Assembly: GCA_030429325.1 (NCBI GenBank)
Contig: JAUICT010000093.1
Coordinates: 1-7,323, forward strand
DNA length: 7,323 bases
Origin: Bacteroidia bacterium
GTDB lineage: Bacteria > Bacteroidota > Bacteroidia > Flavobacteriales > Flavobacteriaceae
Reading direction: 5' to 3'
How positions within the stretch are numbered: the first letter of the stretch is position 1; the number at the start of each line of letters is the position of its first letter. Below, one piece after another: positions 1 through 5,636 of this stretch. The notes beneath the pieces are model-generated. The model was given only the letters and a program-made list of their open reading frames with translations, searched no databases and had not been told where the DNA came from. The translations under genes were made by a program, and so were the position numbers.

Positions 1-882
1 TTGTTCAATAGGATTACCTATTACATTGTTAACCGAAAGGGCAAGCAGATGCGGCCCATGTTCGTGTTTCTTACCGCTAAATTGCTCAATGGTGAAGTCA
101 ATGAAAGAACCTATTGTGGTGCATCCATCATTGAGTTGATCCACACGGCTAGTTTGGTCCATGATGATGTGGTGGACGATAGCAACAAAAGGCGCGGATT
201 TTTTTCCATAAATGCCTTGTGGAAGAACAAAATTGCCGTTTTGGTGGGTGATTTCCTGTTTTCTAAAGGGCTTTTGGTAGCCTTGGAAAACAAGGATTAC
301 GATTTGTTGCACATTATTTCCAATGCGGTTCGGGATATGAGTGAAGGGGAGCTTTTACAAATTGAGAAAGCTCGACTTTTGGATATTACAGAAGAGGTTT
401 ATTACGATATCATCCGACAAAAAACTGCCACTTTAATTGCTGCTTGTTGTAGTATGGGTGCCTGTTCCGTCCGCCCCGATTCCGAAGAGGTGGAAACCTT
501 CCGGAAGTTTGGGGAGCTTTGTGGCATGGCGTTTCAAATTAAAGACGACCTGTTTGATTATGGTGCCGAAAAGATTGGAAAACCTACGGGAATCGACATC
601 AAGGAGCAAAAAATGACCCTTCCGTTGATATATGCCCTTAATCAAAGCGATAAGGAGAAAAAAAGTTGGCTCATCAACTCCATCAAAAAACACAACAAGG
701 ACAAGAAAAGGGTAAAAGAGGTCATCGCCTATGTAAAAGAAATGGGCGGTTTGGAATATGCTGTGGAAAAAATGTTGGAGTTTAAGGATGAAGCCCTCGC
801 TTTATTGGATAATTATCCAGATTCTGACTATAAATCGGCCTTGACGTTGATGGTAAATTACGTGGTGGATCGCAAAAAGTAG
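1..882 (+). CDS. Polyprenyl (trans-isoprenyl) diphosphate synthase, 5'-truncated by window edge
   Basis: This enzyme condenses isopentenyl diphosphate onto an allylic primer to make a linear polyprenyl diphosphate. In Flavobacteriaceae that probably supplies the menaquinone side chain (inferred from the MK-6 typical of the family). Counting from base 1, the first aspartate-rich motif is DDVVDD at residues 55-60 and the second is DDLFD at 182-186, followed by GKPTGID at 193-199. The KGKQMRP segment at 13-19 is the usual substrate-binding stretch. The residues before the first motif are small (A50, S51) rather than aromatic, which favours a product longer than farnesyl diphosphate. The 293 codons visible lack about 30 N-terminal residues of the usual ~325, so the TTG at base 1 is almost certainly an internal Leu codon, not a start. 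The gene ends with TAG. The family is clear; the exact chain length cannot be read from sequence. Confidence 0.93.
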   Translation: MFNRITYYIVNRKGKQMRPMFVFLTAKLLNGEVNERTYCGASIIELIHTASLVHDDVVDDSNKRRGFFSINALWKNKIAVLVGDFLFSKGLLVALENKDYDLLHIISNAVRDMSEGELLQIEKARLLDITEEVYYDIIRQKTATLIAACCSMGACSVRPDSEEVETFRKFGELCGMAFQIKDDLFDYGAEKIGKPTGIDIKEQKMTLPLIYALNQSDKEKKSWLINSIKKHNKDKKRVKEVIAYVKEMGGLEYAVEKMLEFKDEALALLDNYPDSDYKSALTLMVNYVVDRKK

Positions 883-899
883 TGTTCATATCAGAGGAC

Positions 900-923
900 A
901 AGTTCAAGCTCAAATTCAAGTTC
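900..923. repeat. Degenerate hexamer tandem repeat (AAGTTC-like, 4 units)
   Basis: Four consecutive 6-bp units read AAGTTC, AAGCTC, AAATTC, AAGTTC, each differing from the first by at most one base. They start 18 bp after the stop of the polyprenyl synthase gene, in the spacer between two convergent genes. No reading frame uses them. Similar CAAGTTCAA-type runs occur, from memory, between genes in other flavobacterial genomes. The function is unknown. Confidence 0.6.
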
Positions 924-935
924 ATTCAGTTGTCA

Positions 936-955
936 GTTCGAGCGCAGTCGAGAAC
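936..955. repeat. Short palindromic intergenic element (TTCGAGCGCAGTCGA core)
   Basis: The 20-bp element begins GTTCGA and ends TCGAGAAC around a GCGCAG centre. The two TCGA blocks pair, and GTTC pairs with GAAC across a 2-base bulge, so either strand can form a small hairpin. No T-tract follows it on either strand, so it is a poor classical terminator. From memory this TCGAGCGCAGTCGA core recurs between genes in many Flavobacteriaceae genomes. It sits between convergent gene ends, which fits a dispersed 3'-end element. Confidence 0.55.
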
Positions 956-991
956 AATAAAAATAAGCTTTACACGATTTTCCAAGAGCCT

Positions 992-1240
992 CTATCTTGA
1001 AGAAATCAATGCTTGTTCCATTTCAGGGGTAAACTCATCCTTGTAGTAAACCCGTTTGCAGTGAGAGCATTCAGCATAGCGGACATTATTGAGAGTGAAA
1101 ATAGGAATCCAAAATACATGGGCTTTATTGGGCCGCTGAACAGCTGTAAGAGTTCCTGTTTGCTGACAATGTGGACAAGCGACATTCCTTAATATTTTGG
1201 TCTCTTTTTTTCCAGGTTTTGTTCCGAAGAAAAGAATCAT
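992..1240 (-). CDS. Small zinc-ribbon protein
   Basis: An 82-residue soluble protein with two CxxC pairs, C22/C25 (CPHC) and C58/C61 (CSHC), arranged as one zinc ribbon with a ~32-residue spacer holding a short hydrophobic, probably beta, stretch (VFWIPIF at 42-48). It matches the small zinc-ribbon proteins of Bacteroidota that begin MILFFGT, which is why the ATG at 1240 is preferred over the upstream in-frame ATG (1249) or TTG (1261). A TAtcTTTG box at 1259-1266 would start the transcript near 1252, which also favours 1240. The gene lies 37 bp downstream of the repeat-protein gene on the same strand and converges on the polyprenyl synthase. Its role is unknown; a nucleic-acid or protein-binding adaptor is only a guess. 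Confidence 0.8.
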   Translation of the reverse strand: MILFFGTKPGKKETKILRNVACPHCQQTGTLTAVQRPNKAHVFWIPIFTLNNVRYAECSHCKRVYYKDEFTPEMEQALISSR

Positions 1241-1258
1241 ACAATGCATTTTGTGTTG

Positions 1259-1292
1259 CAAAGATACCGTGTTTGCTTTACTCCTGTATCAA
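1259..1292 (-). promoter_or_regulatory. Candidate Bacteroidota promoter for the zinc-ribbon gene
   Basis: On the minus strand a TATCTTTG box (1266 down to 1259) matches the Bacteroidota -7 consensus TAnnTTTG exactly. A TTG at 1292-1290 lies 23 bp upstream, the long end of the usual spacing. The box falls in the gap between the two minus-strand genes, and its -33 part overlaps the 3' end of the upstream gene. The predicted start is about 12 nt before the chosen ATG. It suggests the zinc-ribbon gene can be transcribed alone. Confidence 0.45.
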
Positions 1293-1628
1293 TAGGTCAA
1301 TTTCATTTTTTAACGATTCTTCACGCCAACCTGCCTTATAATCCGAATCAACAATGAACACCTTTATACCTGCCTGATATTCCCTTTCCACAAAGAAAAT
1401 GGTAAAGTCGGCCTGGTATTCCCTATCCGTAAAAAACCAATGTCCTTCATTACCACTTGCTTTGTAGTCCCGATCCACTTTATAAACCAAAAGATCGGCT
1501 TTATATTCTTGGTCAACTTCGACCACTGTTATATCTGCCTTGTATTCGGCGTCGGTTTGGAACACCTTTTGGGCCTGTAAACTTTGGTTGATTAGTATGA
1601 ATATGAGAATTGGAATCGTATTTTTCAT
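1278..1628 (-). CDS. Secreted 13-residue-repeat protein, DUF6150/septoil-knot-like
   Basis: A 116-residue protein starting at the ATG at 1628, chosen because it is followed at once by a classical signal peptide (MKNT, hydrophobic core at 5-13, likely cleavage after A19 in LQA|Q). An in-frame extension to 1679 would bury the signal peptide. The mature part, residues 21-100, is six repeats of about 13 residues. Each has a beta-prone stretch followed by V/T-D/E-x-x-Y-K/Q-A; the tyrosines are Y29, Y42, Y55, Y71, Y84 and Y97. The fourth repeat carries a 3-residue insertion. The array ends in AGWR and a short acidic helix-like tail. From memory this resembles the DUF6150 family, described as a small protein with a 7(1) knot; that assignment is by pattern only. 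It is probably periplasmic or exported. The biological role is unknown. It is the gene upstream of the zinc-ribbon gene and divergent from the oxygenase. Confidence 0.75.
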   Translation of the reverse strand: MKNTIPILIFILINQSLQAQKVFQTDAEYKADITVVEVDQEYKADLLVYKVDRDYKASGNEGHWFFTDREYQADFTIFFVEREYQAGIKVFIVDSDYKAGWREESLKNEIDLLIQE

Positions 1629-1684
1629 GATAAACTGTTTTCTGGGGATGACCTGAAAAGAAATCAAATACCTTACCAAACAAA

Positions 1685-1718
1685 TTGATTTTCCGCTTTT
1701 AAATATTTTCTACATTCG
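1685..1718 (+). promoter_or_regulatory. Candidate promoter for the 2OG-Fe(II) oxygenase gene
   Basis: TTG at 1685-1687 and TACATTCG at 1711-1718 are 23 bp apart. The second box differs from the Bacteroidota -7 consensus TAnnTTTG by one base. Transcription would begin near 1725, about 12 nt before the TTG start at 1737. The match is imperfect, so this is tentative. Confidence 0.3.
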
Positions 1719-1736
1719 CACACATTTTGAAAAAAG

Positions 1737-2366
1737 TTGAAAGCCTATCATAGTGTAGAGAATTGGTTGTCCTGGATGGATGATATCTCTGATAAGGATT
1801 ATGTAGTTATAGATCATTTTCTTCGGGATGATCTCTATGCCGAAATCCGGTCTTTTTTTCTTGATAAGCTTCCTGTTTTTAAGGAAGCCGGCATTGGTAC
1901 GGATATAGACAAGCATGTTGACAATAATGTTCGGGGCGATTTTACCTATTGGTTGGATAGAAAAAGAGATACCAATGTCCAGGAACTTTGGAACCTGATC
2001 GATGAGGTAATTCACATGTTCAACCGCTATTGTTTTTTAAGTCTTTCCGGGTACGAATTCCATTTGGCACATTACCCATCCGGGGGGCATTACGATAAAC
2101 ATTTAGATCAATTTGAAAATAGGAATAACCGGATGATCTCCGTGGTGATCTACCTCAATGAAGGTTGGCAAAAAGGAGATGGGGGTGAATTGGAAATTTT
2201 TGAAAACGGCAATGAATCGTTTTTAGTGGAGCCCATTGCGGGCAGATGTGTAATGTTTAAAAGTGCCAAGGTACCCCACGCCGTACTGGAAGCCCATAAA
2301 AGTAGGTTTAGTTTAACAGGATGGTTATTGTACCAACCCTCTGCTCTTGGTCAGTTCTTTGGATAG
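1737..2366 (+). CDS. 2OG-Fe(II) oxygenase, prolyl 4-hydroxylase-like
   Basis: A 209-residue soluble dioxygenase predicted to couple decarboxylation of 2-oxoglutarate to hydroxylation of an unidentified substrate. The double-stranded beta-helix core shows Y119-x2-H122-x-D124 (YDKHLD), the distal iron ligand H181 (in VPHAV) and R190, nine residues later in RFSLTGW, as the likely 2-oxoglutarate anchor. The segment RNNRMISVVIYLN between them is typical of the prolyl-hydroxylase (P4Hc) class. The N-terminal ~60 residues form the usual helical lead-in. The start is uncertain: TTG at 1737 gives the usual ~205-residue length and follows AAAAAAG, while ATG at 1776 would remove 13 residues without touching the fold. 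It is divergent from the repeat-protein gene and converges tightly on the next gene. Known relatives act on proteins such as ribosomal proteins or elongation factors; no substrate can be named here. Confidence 0.88.
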   Translation: MKAYHSVENWLSWMDDISDKDYVVIDHFLRDDLYAEIRSFFLDKLPVFKEAGIGTDIDKHVDNNVRGDFTYWLDRKRDTNVQELWNLIDEVIHMFNRYCFLSLSGYEFHLAHYPSGGHYDKHLDQFENRNNRMISVVIYLNEGWQKGDGGELEIFENGNESFLVEPIAGRCVMFKSAKVPHAVLEAHKSRFSLTGWLLYQPSALGQFFG

Positions 2367-2369
2367 GGC

Positions 2370-2678
2370 TTATTGTCTACTGGAGGGTATTTTCTGGATC
2401 AAATCTACATTTTGATTGTGTTCTGTGCTATTGGACATGATCAGAGTGCCCAAAACACCATCGTTGGCCTTAATGGCAAAAACCGTGGCTTGGTCGCTAG
2501 GGTTGGTCATGCCTTCAAAACGATACGATGCCAAGATGGTTAATTGGCTGGGATCATATTCTTTTTTCGAATAAAGAGCATTGATGTAGTTGTCACCAGC
2601 CTCAAAACTTTCTTTATAGCCTTCTTGGGTCAAAGTATTTACTGCTTCGGAAAGGGTGTCGAAATTGTAGCGCTTCAT
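2370..2678 (-). CDS. Small uncharacterised protein (~100-residue Bacteroidota family)
   Basis: A 102-residue protein without signal peptide or membrane segment. The N-terminal half (residues 5-40) reads as a helix with DTLSEAVNTL followed by EGYKESF. The middle carries YRFEGMTNPSD, then a strand-rich stretch AIKANDGVLGTL. This layout matches a small flavobacterial family that databases often label 'phosphoribosylpyrophosphate synthetase'. That label looks unjustified, since the protein is a third of PRPP-synthetase length and no PRPP-binding loop is visible. The start ATG at 2678 has only an A/T-rich leader and no Shine-Dalgarno sequence, as is usual in this phylum. Its stop lies 3 bp from the stop of the convergent oxygenase, and it is divergent from dnaG. 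The function is unknown. Confidence 0.75.
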   Translation of the reverse strand: MKRYNFDTLSEAVNTLTQEGYKESFEAGDNYINALYSKKEYDPSQLTILASYRFEGMTNPSDQATVFAIKANDGVLGTLIMSNSTEHNQNVDLIQKIPSSRQ

Positions 2679-2806
2679 AATTTTTTTGATACTAAAGTTG
2701 ACTTTTGTGATTCAATGCTAATACCTATAAGATACGAAATCTTTAATTGCAATTCATCGAAAAATTGTTTTTAGCTACCTTTAACAGCTGCAAAAAGAGT
2801 ATTCCA

Positions 2807-4780
2807 TTGATTTCAAAAACCACCATAGATCAGGTATATGAAATTTCTCGGGTAGAGGAAGTGATCGGGGATTTTGTGCAATTGAAGAAATCGGGATCCA
2901 ATTTTAAGGGATTGAGCCCCTTTACGGATGAACGCACCCCTAGTTTTATGGTGAGCCCCGTAAAACAGATTTGGAAAGATTTCAGTAGTGGCAAAGGGGG
3001 CAATGTGGTGGCCTTTCTCATGGAGCACGAACATTTTACCTACCCCGAAGCCATTAAGTACTTGGCCAAAAAATATAATATTGAAATAGAGGAGACCGAG
3101 CAGACCGATGAACAAAAAGAACAGGCCAATGAACGGGAGAGCATGTATCTGGTCTCGGAATACGCACAAAAATATTTTACCAAAACCCTTTGGGAAAGTG
3201 AACCTGGAAAAGCCATAGGGCTCAGCTATTTTAAAGAGCGCGGTTTTACCGATGAGACCATAAAGAAGTTCGGGCTAGGCTATAGTTTGGACGAATGGGA
3301 AGCGTTTACCCAATCGGCCTTGGAAGAAGGATATCAACTGGAGTTTCTGGAAAAAACTGGACTCACCATTGTTAAGGAGCAGACTGGCGGAGAAGTCAAA
3401 AAGTTCGATAGATTCAAGGGAAGGGTAATGTTTCCCATCCATTCCATGAGTGGTCGGGTATTGGGATTTGGCGGTCGTATTCTTACCAGTGATAAAAAGG
3501 CGGCAAAGTACCTCAATTCGCCAGAAAGCGAGATTTATCACAAGAGCAAGGTGCTTTATGGGATATACTTTGCCAAACAGGCCATTGCCAAGGAAGACAA
3601 TTGTTTTTTGGTGGAAGGCTATACCGATGTCATCCAGATGTACCAACGTGGGGTGGAAAATGTGGTATCCTCCAGTGGAACGGCCCTTACTCCAGAGCAA
3701 ATCCGGTTGATCAATAGGCTTACCAAGAACATTACCGTACTTTTTGATGGCGATGCGGCAGGTTTGCGCGCCTCGCTCCGTGGAATAGACTTGATCTTGG
3801 AACAGGGCATGGATGTTAAGGTCTGTACCTTTCCTGACGGTGAAGACCCTGATAGTTTTGCGAAGAACAATACCTATGAGGATTTGGTGCTCTACTTACA
3901 CGAGAATGCCAAGGATTTTATCCAGTTCAAGACCTCTATTTTAACCAAGGAAGCGGCCAACGACCCCATAAAACGGGCCGATACGGTCAGGGATATTGTG
4001 AACAGTATCAGTAAGATACCAGACCGTATCAAAAAAGAGATCTACATTCAGGAGTGTGCCAAGATGATGGCGATTTCCGAAGCGGTGCTCTATAATACAC
4101 TGGCCCAGATTGATAAAAAACAGTCCGCCGATGTCAATAAAAAGCTCAAGCAGGAACAAAAAACCTTTGAAGTGGTCAAAAATGACCCCGTGGAGGAAAA
4201 GGTGGATGTACAATATGAACTGGAACGCAAGATTATTGAGATGCTACTGCTCTATGGAAACCAAAAGCAAGAGTTTGAGGACTTGGTGTTGAAAGAGAAC
4301 GAAGAAGGGGAACTGGTCCTGGAGCCTGAAATTATAGAAGCCAAAGTGTATGAAAAAGTCTATTTGGACCTTCAGGAAGATGAAATTGAACTTACCAACG
4401 AGCAGTTTAGGGCCATTTACTACAAACTCATTGAAAGTTTGAATGAGAATGAGGATTTTGCGGTGAACACCTTTTTGGCAGGGTTGGACCAAGACATCAT
4501 TCCCGAGGTATCATCCATTTTAATGGAAGAGGAACAGTACACCTTGCACGATTGGGAACGAAAGGACATTTATCCGAAAGAAAAACAAACCGGAGTGGCA
4601 CAGCTCGTAGGCGAAACCATTTTGACCTTGCGATGCAACCTAATCAAAAACCGGATTCAAAAACTGCAGCAACATACTGAGGGCAACAATGGGGACAATA
4701 GTGAGGTTTTAGAGGAAATCATGAACTACCTGCAATTGAACAAGTTGTTGAATGCCAAACTAAATAGGGTATTATCCTAA
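2807..4780 (+). CDS. dnaG: DNA primase DnaG, TTG start, zinc-ligand-free N-terminal domain
   Basis: This primase makes RNA primers for replication with the DnaB helicase. It is 657 residues from the TTG at 2807, chosen because the product begins MISKTTID, the normal start of flavobacterial DnaG, with AAAAAGAG about 9 nt upstream. A longer in-frame frame from TTG 2747 adds 20 unlike residues. Order of domains: zinc-binding-type fold about 1-100, RNA polymerase core about 120-420, helicase-binding C-terminus about 440-657. The four usual zinc ligands are replaced by S37, T40, D58 and S61 (SPFT and DFSS instead of CPFH and CFGC). The TOPRIM catalytic residues are intact: E270 (EGYTD), D314 and D316 (DGD), and D347/D349 (DPDS). 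A weak TAccTTTa -7-like box lies at 2776-2783, but no -33 TTG is well placed. A hairpin follows the stop by 5 nt. Confidence 0.97.
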   Translation: MISKTTIDQVYEISRVEEVIGDFVQLKKSGSNFKGLSPFTDERTPSFMVSPVKQIWKDFSSGKGGNVVAFLMEHEHFTYPEAIKYLAKKYNIEIEETEQTDEQKEQANERESMYLVSEYAQKYFTKTLWESEPGKAIGLSYFKERGFTDETIKKFGLGYSLDEWEAFTQSALEEGYQLEFLEKTGLTIVKEQTGGEVKKFDRFKGRVMFPIHSMSGRVLGFGGRILTSDKKAAKYLNSPESEIYHKSKVLYGIYFAKQAIAKEDNCFLVEGYTDVIQMYQRGVENVVSSSGTALTPEQIRLINRLTKNITVLFDGDAAGLRASLRGIDLILEQGMDVKVCTFPDGEDPDSFAKNNTYEDLVLYLHENAKDFIQFKTSILTKEAANDPIKRADTVRDIVNSISKIPDRIKKEIYIQECAKMMAISEAVLYNTLAQIDKKQSADVNKKLKQEQKTFEVVKNDPVEEKVDVQYELERKIIEMLLLYGNQKQEFEDLVLKENEEGELVLEPEIIEAKVYEKVYLDLQEDEIELTNEQFRAIYYKLIESLNENEDFAVNTFLAGLDQDIIPEVSSILMEEEQYTLHDWERKDIYPKEKQTGVAQLVGETILTLRCNLIKNRIQKLQQHTEGNNGDNSEVLEEIMNYLQLNKLLNAKLNRVLS

Positions 4781-4785
4781 ACAGA

Positions 4786-4811
4786 AAATCCTGGGCATTT
4801 GCCCAGGATTT
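4786..4811. terminator. Bidirectional intrinsic terminator between dnaG and the response regulator
   Basis: A perfect 11-bp inverted repeat (AAATCCTGGGC / GCCCAGGATTT) encloses an ATTT loop. It begins 5 nt after the dnaG stop and lies 30 bp beyond the stop of the convergent response-regulator gene. Short T runs follow the stem on both strands (TTT on plus, TTTT on minus). Its position and symmetry suit termination from both sides. Confidence 0.85.
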
Positions 4812-4840
4812 ACCAGCTTTAGTTTGTTTGGGTTGGTTAT

Positions 4841-5470
4841 TTAATAAAGTTCTAAAGCTTTGGCTTGTTGCAGTAGATCCACCAAGTTGTCCACATTTAA
4901 CTTTTTCATTAAACGGGCCTTATAGGTGCTTACTGTTTTTTCATTTAGGTTGAGCCCTTCGGCTACCTCTTTGTTACGTTTTCCACTGGCCAAAAGCTTT
5001 AATACTTCCACCTCTCTGGAGGATAGCTTTCTAAAGAACCTACGTGGTTTTTGTGTGCCTTCATCAAAAGCAAGGCGTTGGGCCAATTCATTGGTGATGA
5101 ACATGTTGCCTTCGCTTACTTTTTTCACTGCAGAGATAATGTAATCCAAATCGGCTGTTTTAGACAGGTAGCCAAATGCTCCGGCACGTATGGTGCTAAG
5201 GGCATATACATCTTCTGATTGTCCACTGTACATCAGTGTCTTAATGTCAGGGAACTCCAACTTCATTTTCCTCAAGGTGGCAATTCCGTTGATTTCAGGA
5301 ATGTCCATTTCCAACATCACCACATCTGGGGTAACCTTGGCGAGGGTCTCAAATAATTCAGATGTCGTGGAAACATCGGCAATGATTTCAATATCTTGGC
5401 TGGATTCAAGCACTTGTTTGATGCCAAGCCTAACAATCGGGTGATTGTCGGCAATCAATACTTTTATCAT
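4841..5470 (-). CDS. NarL/FixJ-type response regulator with Glu at the phospho-acceptor site
   Basis: A 209-residue transcription regulator with an N-terminal receiver domain (about 1-118) and a C-terminal LuxR-type helix-turn-helix (about 146-206, from KLSSREVEVL through NEKTVSTYKARL to NLVDLL). In the receiver the acidic pair is D8-N9 rather than D-D. The conserved S82 and K104 (GYLSK) are present. The acceptor position, set by the fixed distances from D49 and P58 in DVVMLEMDIP, is E54 (codon GAA) instead of Asp. D56 is two residues off and unlikely to replace it. A constitutively active-like or phosphorylation-independent regulator is the likely reading. No histidine kinase gene is beside it. 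It converges on dnaG and lies downstream of nadE across a 166-bp gap with a hairpin. The leader has no Shine-Dalgarno sequence and no clear promoter box. Targets are unknown. Confidence 0.93.
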   Translation of the reverse strand: MIKVLIADNHPIVRLGIKQVLESSQDIEIIADVSTTSELFETLAKVTPDVVMLEMDIPEINGIATLRKMKLEFPDIKTLMYSGQSEDVYALSTIRAGAFGYLSKTADLDYIISAVKKVSEGNMFITNELAQRLAFDEGTQKPRRFFRKLSSREVEVLKLLASGKRNKEVAEGLNLNEKTVSTYKARLMKKLNVDNLVDLLQQAKALELY

Positions 5471-5577
5471 TTGGTTTGAGTTTAGTCCAATTATTTGGTT
5501 AGTTAGTGACTTATTTACCTACATGGTATGGCAGGCAAGATAACAATTTGATGACGTAAAACTGTAATTTTTTTCTT

Positions 5578-5602
5578 AAAACCATAGTATTTCTATGGTT
5601 TT
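5578..5602. terminator. Hairpin with T-tract downstream of nadE
   Basis: A perfect 10-bp inverted repeat (AAAACCATAG / CTATGGTTTT) encloses a TATTT loop. It lies 35-59 bp beyond the nadE stop on the minus strand and so probably ends the nadE transcript before the response-regulator gene. The longer T run (7 T at 5599-5605) is on the plus strand, while the minus strand has only 4 T in the stem end. It may therefore work better against plus-strand antisense transcription. Confidence 0.65.
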
Positions 5603-5636
5603 TTTCGTCTTAAATTGGGTTTTCTGGGTCAAAAGG

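Noticed and set aside
1..3. TTG at base 1 as the start of the polyprenyl synthase
   Set aside because: The family normally has about 30 more residues before this point and the window simply begins inside the gene; the codon is best read as an internal Leu.
1629..1679. N-terminal extension of the repeat protein to 1679
   Set aside because: It would place 17 residues before a clean signal peptide and has no family support; ATG 1628 is the natural start.
1710..2015. 101-codon minus-strand frame opposite the 5' part of the oxygenase
   Set aside because: It overlaps a clear enzyme-coding frame and its translation has no recognisable features.
2544..2774. 76-codon plus-strand frame spanning the small gene and the dnaG leader
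   Set aside because: It lies mostly antisense to the 2370-2678 gene, and its translation is hydrophobic without a plausible signal or domain.
2747..2783. TTG at 2747 and TACCTTTA at 2776 as a dnaG promoter
   Set aside because: The spacing is 26 bp and the -7 box has a mismatch, so the pair is not convincing.
2813..3169. 118-codon minus-strand frame inside dnaG, and other antisense frames in dnaG, nadE and the response regulator
   Set aside because: They are shadows of well-supported genes, show low-complexity or unnatural compositions and have no recognisable domains.
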